From Deltaproteobacteria bacterium (GTDB taxonomy: Bacteria; Desulfobacterota; Desulfobacteria; Desulfobacterales; UBA11574), in contig JAFDCA010000245.1 in the NCBI GenBank assembly GCA_019313025.1, forward strand, positions 1 through 8,786: a DNA stretch of 8,786 nucleotides. Direction: 5' to 3'. The translations under genes were made by a program, and so were the position numbers. Under the pieces are notes generated by a model. The model saw only the letters and a list, made by a program, of their open reading frames with translations. It was not told the origin of the DNA and made no database searches. How positions within the stretch are numbered: position 1 is the stretch's first letter; each line of letters starts with the position of its first letter. This document shows, piece by piece, positions 1-4,935 of this stretch.

Positions 1-131
1 ACACTGCCTCCAAACTTTTTCGATAGAAAATCGCCGATCTCCTTCTCGATTTCTTTTGGATCCGGTATTTTTTCATTTTGTTCTTTCATGCTTCGATAAT
101 GTGCCTGTGTCTGTTTCTTTTGGGTGGTCAT
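1..131 (-). CDS. N-terminal fragment of an unrecognised protein (partial)
   Basis: Forty-three codons are visible from an ATG at 131 down to the left edge, so the gene is truncated by the window. The peptide begins MTTQKKQTQAHYRSMKEQ and continues through an acidic and lysine-rich stretch (EKIPDPKEIEKEIGDFLSKK) to FGGS. It is hydrophilic, with no signal peptide or membrane segment in the visible part, so the product is probably cytoplasmic. The start is supported by an AGGA ribosome-binding site about 7 nt upstream and by a strong promoter at 164-192. I do not recognise the family from this much sequence and assign no function. That it is a real coding start is fairly secure because promoter, ribosome-binding site and ATG line up. 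Confidence 0.7.
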   Translation of the reverse strand, partial: MTTQKKQTQAHYRSMKEQNEKIPDPKEIEKEIGDFLSKKFGGS

Positions 132-163
132 ATTATTTCCTACAACATCATTTATTACACAAA

Positions 164-192
164 ACTATAATCACACCTTTTGTAAAATGCAA
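164..192 (-). promoter_or_regulatory. Sigma-70-type promoter for the leftmost gene
   Basis: Read on the minus strand there is TTGCAT, a 17-nt spacer and TATAGT. The -10 box matches TATAAT at five of six positions. Transcription would start near 157, leaving a leader of roughly 25 nt before the ATG at 131. Spacing and box quality are good; activity is inferred. Confidence 0.6.
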
Positions 193-356
193 GGTTGAAT
201 TGGTTGGCTTATGGGTGATGTCATCCGGTTCATAAAATAGCCTCTATGTCTAAGGGATTTCACCCCCCAAGCAACTCGCCTACCTGAAATAAGTTGGCCG
301 GAACTGGATGTACGCAATCTTCAACATTATTCATAAAAATACCCAAGATGTTCAAG

Positions 357-389
357 ATAAAAAGGCAGAGCGCATTAAAGGCCCTGCCT
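357..389 (-). terminator. Rho-independent terminator ending the short sigma-54 unit
   Basis: On the minus strand AGGCAGGGC (389-381) pairs with GCTCTGCCT (371-363) as a 9-bp stem with one G-U pair and a 9-nt loop, followed directly by TTTTAT. This is a well-formed intrinsic terminator for leftward transcription. It lies about 25 nt past the TAA at 416-418, and no annotated gene ends near it, which is the first hint that a short transcript ends here. Confidence 0.7.
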
Positions 390-415
390 CTATCGCCCTG
401 AATAGCTTTTTAGTT

Positions 416-550
416 TTATTCAAGGCTATTTAAGTTCGGTTGAGCCGTCACCAAAAACAAGTGTGGAGTCTTCCGAACTTTTAAAATTGCTGTAGGTTCA
501 ATCCTTTTTTTGAGATGCTTTATAGATTCATCGTCAACATACAAAATCAA
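416..550 (-). CDS. Possible 44-residue protein or gene remnant inside the short transcript
   Basis: The minus-strand frame ending in TAA at 416-418 is open upstream to a stop at 611-613 but contains no ATG. Non-canonical starts within the predicted RNA are TTG at 550 and TTG at 544. The peptide would read ILYVDDESIKHLKKR after the start, then a mixed hydrophobic and basic tail ending in PNLNSLE. It has no membrane segment and I recognise no family. No Shine-Dalgarno sequence precedes either TTG, and the upstream half of the open frame is occupied by the sigma-54 promoter. It may therefore be a real micro-protein, the decayed end of a duplicated gene, or a chance open frame inside an sRNA. I place it low. 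Confidence 0.2.
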   Translation of the reverse strand: MILYVDDESIKHLKKRIEPTAILKVRKTPHLFLVTAQPNLNSLE

Positions 551-577
551 ATGTTTTTTAAATTTGACCCAATTATT

Positions 578-595
578 TTGCAGAAACCATGCCAA
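578..595 (-). promoter_or_regulatory. Sigma-54 (RpoN) -24/-12 promoter, copy A
   Basis: The minus strand reads TTGGCATGGTTTCTGCAA, with GG and GC separated by exactly 10 nt as sigma-54 requires. The predicted start is near 568. Its upstream DNA (to about 708) is a diverged copy of the DNA upstream of the second sigma-54 promoter at 1159-1176, which strengthens both calls. Sigma-54 promoters need an activator bound upstream; candidate sites are at 640-654 and 694-706. Confidence 0.65.
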
Positions 596-639
596 AGTCT
601 TTAAATGAAATTATTGTATGAAATATTATGTGGTTATAA

Positions 640-706
640 TTTCATCGTGTGAAAGATCTATTAGAATATCGTATAATTCTCTATGAGTATTATTTCACAT
701 TATGAA
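640..706 (-). promoter_or_regulatory. Candidate enhancer sites for sigma-54 promoter A
   Basis: Two short palindromes lie upstream of promoter A: TTTCATCGTGTGAAA (640-654, arms TTTCA/TGAAA) and TTCACATTATGAA (694-706, arms TTCA/TGAA). Their centres are about 79 and 132 bp upstream of the predicted start and 53 bp (about five helical turns) apart. That is the usual range for activator sites of sigma-54 systems. The cognate activator is not in the window. Confidence 0.5.
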
Positions 707-849
707 TTGAATTTCATATGTTGAGCCATGATAGGAAGGAAAATTGAAATAGTGGAATAATGGCGTCATGCAATGATGGCTTTGGGGGATTTTAAAACAA
801 TTAAAACAAGAAGACTTTTTAGCTATATCGGATCGGGAAGCTCGAGTTT

Positions 850-1146
850 TTATTCATCGAGGGCTTGATTCGGTATTTTGATTTGTTTCATCAGAAACGA
901 AAGATGCGACAGTTCATCTCGAAGTTCTTTCAATTTGGCTTCCATCATAATTCCCAATACTGCCATTCGGTTTTCAGAACTTCCTGCCTTGTCAAGAAAT
1001 TTGTCAATCTTTTTTTGGAATTTTTTGAGATCGGGGTATTCATTTAGCAGGCGATCCCTTTCTTGGCGGGCTTTTTTACCCATCTCGATCAGTTCTTGCC
1101 TGCTGATCGTGCTGCTCTTTTTTTTGATACCGATAAAATTTCCCAT
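850..1146 (-). CDS. Small hypothetical charged protein under a sigma-54 promoter
   Basis: From the ATG at 1146 the product is 98 residues: a short basic N-terminus, then a long predicted helix rich in K, R and E (from SRQELIEMGKKARQ onward), a YPDLKKFQKKIDKFL segment, and the motif ENRMAVLGIMMEAKLKELRDEL near the C-terminus. It has no signal peptide or membrane segment and is probably cytoplasmic and helical or coiled. I do not recognise the family. An upstream TTG at 1176 is in frame but lies inside the -24 box of the promoter, so it cannot be in the sigma-54 transcript. With transcription starting near 1149, ATG 1146 would be almost leaderless. ATG 1083, giving 77 residues behind a 7-bp hairpin, is the alternative. 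No terminator is obvious downstream. Confidence 0.6.
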   Translation of the reverse strand: MGNFIGIKKKSSTISRQELIEMGKKARQERDRLLNEYPDLKKFQKKIDKFLDKAGSSENRMAVLGIMMEAKLKELRDELSHLSFLMKQIKIPNQALDE

Positions 1147-1158
1147 AGGATTAGTTCC

Positions 1159-1176
1159 AAGCAGAAATCGTGCCAA
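1159..1176 (-). promoter_or_regulatory. Sigma-54 (RpoN) -24/-12 promoter, copy B
   Basis: The minus strand reads TTGGCACGATTTCTGCTT, close to the canonical TTGGCACG-N4-TTGCT form, with GG and GC exactly 10 nt apart. The predicted start is near 1149. It overlaps the apparent N-terminal codons of the small ORF that begins at 1176, so that part is promoter and not coding sequence. Confidence 0.75.
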
Positions 1177-1220
1177 TATGTTAATATGATATTATTTATA
1201 GGAATATTAGGTGGTTGTAT

Positions 1221-1287
1221 TTCTTGAGTGTGAACAAAATACTCAGATATTTTATTGAATTCTATGAATTTTATTTCCTATTGTGAA
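1221..1287 (-). promoter_or_regulatory. Candidate enhancer sites for sigma-54 promoter B
   Basis: TTCTTGAGTGTGAA (1221-1234) and TTCCTATTGTGAA (1275-1287) occupy the same places relative to promoter B as the two palindromes do to promoter A: centres at about -79 and -132, about 53 bp apart. The DNA from the promoter out to about 1290 aligns with 597-708 with small gaps. The palindromes are weaker than in copy A (TTC/GAA arms). Confidence 0.5.
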
Positions 1288-1363
1288 CTCGTTTTCCTAA
1301 ATCTAAAATCGTACTTATGTCAAGAATATGCGGCAGGGTTTCAAATTTGATGGAATCCTAAAA

Positions 1364-1822
1364 TCAAAATTCTTTCTTTGACCTTTCCAAATCCCGTTGC
1401 TCGTCACGCCTTCGAATCGCCTCACGTTTATCAAACTTACGTTTACCCCTGGCAAGGGCCAAAGTCAGTTTGGCCTTTCCGTTTTGGAAATAAATCTTTA
1501 GAGGGATAAGAGAAAACCCCTTTTCATTGACTTTGCCGTATAGTTTATTGATTTCATATTTGTGCAAAAGGAGTTTTCTTTTTCTTAAAGGGTCGTGATT
1601 GTCGTAATAGGCAAATGGATAAGCGCTGATGTGCATCTGATGAACAAACACTTCGCCTTTGTTAATTCTGGCATAAGAATCTTTTAAATTAACCCGGCCG
1701 AGTCGGAGGGATTTAACTTCTGTTCCTAAAAGAACCAGACCTGCTTCATAAGTCTCTTCGATAAAATAGTTGTGTCTGGCTTTTCTGTTTTCGGTAATTA
1801 TTTTGATATGGTTTGTGCTCAA
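1364..1822 (-). CDS. smpB: SsrA-binding protein SmpB
   Basis: SmpB binds tmRNA (SsrA) and brings it to the empty A site of stalled ribosomes for trans-translation. The 152-residue product has the usual family length. It has the N-terminal [17 protein letters not shown] segment, the family core [13 protein letters not shown] followed by [10 protein letters not shown] (about residues 29-52), a [24 protein letters not shown] stretch, the [19 protein letters not shown] strand region, and the basic C-terminal tail beginning [20 protein letters not shown]. That tail becomes helical in the decoding channel. The start is TTG at 1822, since no ATG is available nearby, with AAGGAG 11 nt upstream. It lies downstream of ptsI on the same strand across a 192-bp gap containing a G+C-rich structured patch. 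No tmRNA gene is visible in the window. Confidence 0.95.
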   Translation of the reverse strand: MSTNHIKIITENRKARHNYFIEETYEAGLVLLGTEVKSLRLGRVNLKDSYARINKGEVFVHQMHISAYPFAYYDNHDPLRKRKLLLHKYEINKLYGKVNEKGFSLIPLKIYFQNGKAKLTLALARGKRKFDKREAIRRRDEQRDLERSKKEF

Positions 1823-1860
1823 ATGCTTTCTTTCTCCTTGCCAAAAGCCTAATTTGTGCG

Positions 1861-1980
1861 TTATGCCATAATTCTCTCCGAGGCGTAAACTCTAATCTCC
1901 GGCCCATAAGCTCTTCGGCTTCCGGCTCGTTGGCCTAGAGCTCGGAGAGGCTGGAAGCGGTGCCGGAGGCCATCCGTCCA
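1861..1980. other. G+C-rich, inverted-repeat-dense patch between ptsI and smpB
   Basis: This stretch stands out in base composition: 41 of the 60 bases in 1921-1980 are G or C. It holds several perfect inverted pairs: CTCTCCGAG 1874-1882 with CTCGGAGAG 1941-1949; CTCCGGC 1897-1903 with GCCGGAG 1962-1968; AGCTCT 1909-1914 with AGAGCT 1937-1942; GCTTCC 1918-1923 with GGAAGC 1953-1958. Some pairings exclude others. A minus-strand open frame runs through it, in frame with nothing recognisable. I read it as a repeat-type insertion or a structured RNA segment in the ptsI-smpB transcript, not as a protein gene. The identity of the repeat is unknown to me. Confidence 0.45.
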
Positions 1981-2014
1981 ATTAAATGCAACGCTCCCGA
2001 GTAGGCTGGGACGA

Positions 2015-3787
2015 TCATAGATCGGTGTATCCCAATTTAGAAAGAATATTGTCGTAGGTGCCAAGCAAAAGTTCCATGATGGCTGTTTCGGATGTCTCTT
2101 TTAGAACATCCTCAACGAACAAGGCGGCATCTTTAGCATTGATAGATCTAATAATTTTTTTAATTGCCGGTATTGATTGAGGATTCATACTTAATTTGCG
2201 TATTCCCAACCCCAATAGAATCGGTATATTCACAGGGTCTCCCGCCATTTCTCCGCAGATGCAGACTTCCACATCGTTTTTTTTTGCAATATCGGCGACA
2301 TATTTGATCATTCTTATAATCGCAGGGTTAAGCGGTTGATAGAGATGTGCAACCTGTGTGTTGACTCTGTCAACCGCCAGAGAATACTGGATAAGATCAT
2401 TGGTTCCAATACTAAAAAAGTCAACATCCTTTGCCATCACATCTGCCATAATTACGGCGGAAGGAACTTCAATCATTATTCCGACGTCTATGTTGTCATC
2501 AAACAATATACCTTGTTTATCCAGGGAATCGGCTGCTTTGTTTAAAATCTTTTTGGCAGCAAGGACTTCATCATGGCATGAGATCATGGGGAGAAGAATT
2601 CTGACAGGACCGAATGCAGAGGCCCTTAATACGGCTCTGAGTTGAGTTTTAAAAATATCCGGGTTTTTTAAGCAGTACCGTATACCTCGAAGGCCCAAAA
2701 CAGGATTTTTTTCATCCGAATTTGAGGCATAAGAAACCACTTTGTCACCACTGATATCTAATGTTCGAATCGTAACGGGATGAGGTGCCATTACTTCTAC
2801 GACATCCTTGTAACTGTCGAACAGATCATGTTCATCCGGAAAATCATTCCGGCTAAGATATTGAAATTCCGTTCGATAAAGTCCGATTCCATCTCCGCCG
2901 TAGTTTATTACTGATACAACTTCTTCAGGGAGCTCAATATTTCCCATAACTTCCAGTTTGACACCATCGGTTGTATCGGCTGGGAGATGACTGCTTCGGG
3001 TAATTACAGCTTTATGTCTTTCGTAATTGGATTGCCGTTCTTCGAACTGGATAAGGGTTTTATCGGTGGGATGGACAATAACAATTCCTTCGGTTCCATC
3101 TACAATGATAATGTCGTCGTTTTTTATTAAATGTGTCGCTTTTTCAAGACCCAAAACTGCCGGTATTTCAAGTGTTCTGGCGATGATGCCTGTATGCGAT
3201 GTCTTTCCCCCAAGATCCGTTATCAGTCCTTTAATCTTTTCCAGCTGTATCTGACTCGTTTCTGCAGGAGAAAGGTCGACCGCCACAAGAATAACCCGTT
3301 TTCCAATAGAACCAATATCCAAAGTTTCTGCTCCGATCAGATTTTGCATAATACTTTCAGATACTTGAATTATATCTGCCACTCTCCCCTGCAAATAAGG
3401 GTCCGGCATATTTCTGAATATGTTTTTAACATTCGATACGACTTTTTTAAGGGCCCATTCAGCATTTACCAGTTCTTTTTCTATAGTTTCGACGGTTTTG
3501 CCATAAAGCATCTTGTCTTTATACAAGACCTTGTGAGTTTCAAGTATATGGATGTGCTGTCGCAATTCTTCAGGGGTTGCTTCAATAATTTCTTGAAGCT
3601 TGTCTTTGGCACGCTTTACGGCAGATTTAAACCGCTTGATCTCATTTTGTAAGTTGTCTTTACTAATGAAGTACTTATCGACAACCTCTACACCTTCTTT
3701 TCCGACCAGATATGCTTTGCCAATGCAGATACCCGGAGAGACATTGATGCCGTGCAGTCGTATTTCACCCTCTTTGGTACTCAACAT
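2015..3787 (-). CDS. ptsI: Phosphoenolpyruvate-protein phosphotransferase (PTS Enzyme I)
   Basis: Enzyme I takes phosphate from phosphoenolpyruvate on a histidine and passes it to HPr, in the cytoplasm. The 590 residues have the full domain order: N-terminal HPr-binding helical domain (about 10-140), swivelling phosphohistidine domain with GGKTSHTGIIAR (His198), and the C-terminal PEP-binding barrel. The barrel has GLYRTEF (Arg305), GLRGIR (367-370 region), FFSIGTNDLIQY (about 458-468) and CGEMAGD with the catalytic Cys511. Length and all key residues look intact. The start is ATG 3787 with GGAG 11 nt upstream, overlapping the end of ptsH. ptsH ends 6 bp before, so the two are an operon. No EIIB/EIIC sugar permease is visible, which suits a regulatory (nitrogen-type) PTS or one whose EII genes lie elsewhere. 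Confidence 0.97.
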   Translation of the reverse strand: MLSTKEGEIRLHGINVSPGICIGKAYLVGKEGVEVVDKYFISKDNLQNEIKRFKSAVKRAKDKLQEIIEATPEELRQHIHILETHKVLYKDKMLYGKTVETIEKELVNAEWALKKVVSNVKNIFRNMPDPYLQGRVADIIQVSESIMQNLIGAETLDIGSIGKRVILVAVDLSPAETSQIQLEKIKGLITDLGGKTSHTGIIARTLEIPAVLGLEKATHLIKNDDIIIVDGTEGIVIVHPTDKTLIQFEERQSNYERHKAVITRSSHLPADTTDGVKLEVMGNIELPEEVVSVINYGGDGIGLYRTEFQYLSRNDFPDEHDLFDSYKDVVEVMAPHPVTIRTLDISGDKVVSYASNSDEKNPVLGLRGIRYCLKNPDIFKTQLRAVLRASAFGPVRILLPMISCHDEVLAAKKILNKAADSLDKQGILFDDNIDVGIMIEVPSAVIMADVMAKDVDFFSIGTNDLIQYSLAVDRVNTQVAHLYQPLNPAIIRMIKYVADIAKKNDVEVCICGEMAGDPVNIPILLGLGIRKLSMNPQSIPAIKKIIRSINAKDAALFVEDVLKETSETAIMELLLGTYDNILSKLGYTDL

Positions 3788-3793
3788 GTCTGA

Positions 3794-4075
3794 CTATTCT
3801 CCAAAACCACTTTCAATCAACTGAACCAGGTCATTTAAAATCCCAAGATCAGATGGATCATCAATTTTTAATGTAATCATGGACCCTTTTGGACAGACCA
3901 GTGTAAGGATATCGATAATACTTGAAGCATCCGCCGTTTTTCCGTCTTTGATAATCCACACCTTTGATTTTACGTTTTGAGCCAGCTTGGCTATTTTTGC
4001 TGCGGATCTGGCATGAATCCCGAGATCGTTTGTTATGGTAACACACCTTGAAAGTTTATTTGCTGAATTATGCAT
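3794..4075 (-). CDS. ptsH: Phosphocarrier protein HPr
   Basis: HPr is the small carrier between Enzyme I and the EIIA proteins. From ATG 4075 the product is 93 residues. LGIHARSAAKIAKLA carries the phosphorylatable His21, and DASSIIDILTL holds a serine (Ser52) at the place of the regulatory Ser46 of Bacillus-type HPr. The usual HARPA motif has Ser in place of Pro here (HARSA). I chose ATG 4075 because GAGG lies just upstream and the family starts close to this point. An in-frame TTG at 4102 would add nine residues (LFCFIQRT and flanks) that look like leader, not protein. It is first in the ptsHI pair. The 600 bp upstream hold no leftward gene, so the promoter should lie between 4080 and 4680. 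Confidence 0.93.
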   Translation of the reverse strand: MHNSANKLSRCVTITNDLGIHARSAAKIAKLAQNVKSKVWIIKDGKTADASSIIDILTLVCPKGSMITLKIDDPSDLGILNDLVQLIESGFGE

Positions 4076-4104
4076 CGTCCTCTGGATGAAACAAAAAAGC
4101 AATT

Positions 4105-4327
4105 AAAGTAAGCGAGTTTCCAACCAGAAAGTGCCCCTTTCCTAATCTCTGCACCCGCCTGGTGCAAATGGACGCGTATTTTCACCGAAGATGTGCTGTT
4201 TGATATACGTGTAATACGATGCAGCGCACTAAGAAGCTTGGTCCGGGCTTGGGCTAGGGAATTGCTTTCAGCCGTCCTAGTCTCAAAAACGTATGGCAAA
4301 GCTGGCTTGCAGTCTGTTCATAAATGA
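4105..4327. other. Compositionally distinct patch upstream of ptsH, open on both strands
   Basis: Unlike the AT-rich DNA to its right, this stretch is visibly richer in G+C and open on both strands. A plus-strand frame runs without a stop to TGA 4325-4327, and a minus-strand frame covers most of it. It contains a perfect hairpin TGCACC (4150-4155) / GGTGCA (4161-4166) with a 5-nt loop, and the pair GTGCTG / CAGCGCAC around 4193-4229. Neither frame has a convincing start signal or recognisable domain. The right edge carries CTGTTCATAAATG, which resembles the CTGTCCATAAATG at the end of the repeat at 5827. I take it as a degenerate mobile or repeat sequence, without being able to name it. Confidence 0.35.
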
Positions 4328-4335
4328 ATTACAGA

Positions 4336-4362
4336 ATTCTAAAACGTTCGTCACGTTAGCAA
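4336..4362 (-). promoter_or_regulatory. Weak candidate promoter for ptsHI
   Basis: On the minus strand TTGCTA is followed after 15 nt by TAGAAT (five of six matches to the -10 consensus). The spacer is shorter than usual. It contains the perfect inverted repeat AACGT (4343-4347) / ACGTT (4353-4357), which could be an operator. It is the best leftward candidate I see upstream of ptsH, but evidence is thin. Confidence 0.2.
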
Positions 4363-4543
4363 CTTTACACTTTAAATTTTACAACATGCCGTCAATTTAA
4401 TGAGTGACCAGAGCGCAAATCCATTATGGTTACTATTAATGGTTTTTGTCACAAAATGCAAAATATATGTTACCAAGAAATCAAAAAATTAAAAGAGATA
4501 ATCACCAAAAGGTTAGAAAAAATTTTTATCAACCCCCATGATA

Positions 4544-4569
4544 TTTGTCAATCTGTAATCATTGACAAA
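4544..4569. promoter_or_regulatory. Perfect inverted repeat, candidate operator
   Basis: TTTGTCAAT (4544-4552) and ATTGACAAA (4561-4569) are perfect 9-bp inverted arms around an 8-nt spacer. It lies just upstream of the candidate promoter of the selenoprotein gene and within the intergenic region between it and ptsH. The size and symmetry suit a dimeric regulator. The regulator is not identifiable here. Confidence 0.4.
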
Positions 4570-4580
4570 GCGTAAAATTA

Positions 4581-4608
4581 TTGTTAGGGCTTACTTTGAA
4601 GCTATACT
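4581..4608 (+). promoter_or_regulatory. Candidate promoter of the selenoprotein gene
   Basis: TTGTTA, a 16-nt spacer and TATACT (five of six at -10) predict a start near 4615 and a leader of about 65 nt before the ATG at 4680. The inverted repeat at 4544-4569 ends 11 bp upstream of the -35 box, a position compatible with activation or repression. Confidence 0.4.
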
Positions 4609-4679
4609 ACAATAGCCTGAATTTTTAAGAAATATTTATTGCCCTGTTATTGCATTTATATTCTTGGTTAGGAGATCTC

Positions 4680-4907
4680 ATGGCGAATAAAATATTGATT
4701 TTCGGAAAGGATACCTGACCCTATACAAATCAGGCTCGTGAAGCTTTTGCGAAGAAAGGTCAGGAAGTTAAATACGTTAATGTTAAGACTGATGCCAGAA
4801 AAATGAAGACCATGTTGGAATATTCCGATGGCGTACGAAAGGTTCCGGTTATTGTTGAAAAGGGCCAAGTTACCATCGGGTTTAATGGCGGAACGTGAGG
4901 TGTTTGA
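4680..4907 (+). CDS. Glutaredoxin-like small selenoprotein with two selenocysteines (UXX-star type)
   Basis: Read with UGA as selenocysteine, the gene encodes 75 residues: MANKILIFGKDTUPYTNQAR at the N-terminus and VPVIVEKGQVTIGFNGGTUG, then V and stop, at the C-terminus. Residues 13-16 (U-P-Y-T) replace the C-P-Y-x redox motif of glutaredoxins. The K-V-P-V-I-V-E segment (54-60) matches the cis-proline strand of the thioredoxin fold. G-F-N-G-G follows, and the protein ends U-G-V-stop. That U-X-X-stop ending fits what I recall as the UXX-star (seleno)protein family 1, so a thiol/selenol redox role is likely. The start has TAGGAG 6 nt upstream. Both UGAs (4716-4718, 4896-4898) carry SECIS-like hairpins at identical spacing. 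Frame, length and conserved fold all break if UGA is read as stop. Neighbouring redox partners are not visible. Confidence 0.88.
4714..4764 (+). promoter_or_regulatory. SECIS-like element for the first selenocysteine codon
   Basis: Thirteen nucleotides after UGA 4716-4718, AGGCT (4732-4736) pairs with AGCTT (4742-4746, one G-U) around the 5-nt loop CGTGA, which contains GU as bacterial SECIS loops do. An outer perfect 7-bp stem CCTGACC (4714-4720) / GGTCAGG (4758-4764) includes the UGA itself. It lies inside the coding region, as bacterial SECIS elements do. Confidence 0.65.
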
Positions 4908-4928
4908 GTAGATCGGCTGTAGGTCGAT
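4896..4928 (+). promoter_or_regulatory. SECIS-like element for the second selenocysteine codon
   Basis: Thirteen nucleotides after UGA 4896-4898, ATCGGC (4912-4917) pairs with GTCGAT (4923-4928, one G-U) around the 5-nt loop TGTAG, again with GU. Spacing and loop size equal those of the first element. The hairpin lies past the stop codon at 4905-4907, which a SECIS for a Sec codon three codons before the end must do. Confidence 0.65.
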
Positions 4929-4935
4929 ATTTTAG

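Larger units (their letters stand above)
357..568 (-). ncRNA. Candidate short sigma-54-dependent transcript (sRNA or micro-mRNA)
   Basis: A -24/-12 promoter at 578-595 predicts a start near 568, and a strong intrinsic terminator lies at 357-389, defining a leftward RNA of about 210 nt. Just before the terminator is a second hairpin: GCCTTGAATA (426-417) pairs with TATTCAGGGC (404-395) over ten pairs, one of them G-U, around a 12-nt loop. Two stable 3' hairpins ending in a U-tract are typical of trans-acting sRNAs. There is no ATG-started frame longer than a few codons inside it. A TTG-started frame at 416-550 is the competing explanation. Promoter and terminator are seen in the sequence; that the RNA exists and acts as a regulator is inferred. 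Confidence 0.45.

Noticed and set aside
230..334. A minus-strand ATG frame of 24 codons, then TGA, then nine more codons, considered as a third Sec gene
   Set aside because: Very short, no ribosome-binding site, no Cys-like motif around the UGA and no convincing SECIS hairpin.
1823..2014. tmRNA (ssrA) gene beside smpB
   Set aside because: No tRNA-Ala-like ends, no TPsiC-like GGTTCGA and no ALAA tag codons seen on either strand.
1861..2064. Minus-strand 67-codon frame over the ptsI end and the G+C-rich patch
   Set aside because: It starts inside the ptsI coding end in another frame, has no family resemblance, and the palindromes explain the patch better.
2358..3824. Several plus-strand frames opposite ptsI
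   Set aside because: Shadows of the ptsI codons; the minus-strand product has all Enzyme I motifs without interruption.
4400..4498. A 32-codon plus-strand frame with a hydrophobic stretch (PLWLLLMVFV)
   Set aside because: No Shine-Dalgarno sequence and no recognisable feature; it lies in AT-rich intergenic DNA where short frames are common.
4680..4907. Reading the selenoprotein gene as a pseudogene with two nonsense mutations
   Set aside because: Both stops are UGA, both sit where redox Cys/Sec are expected, and both carry matched hairpins at 13 nt; the ribosome-binding site and the rest of the frame are intact.
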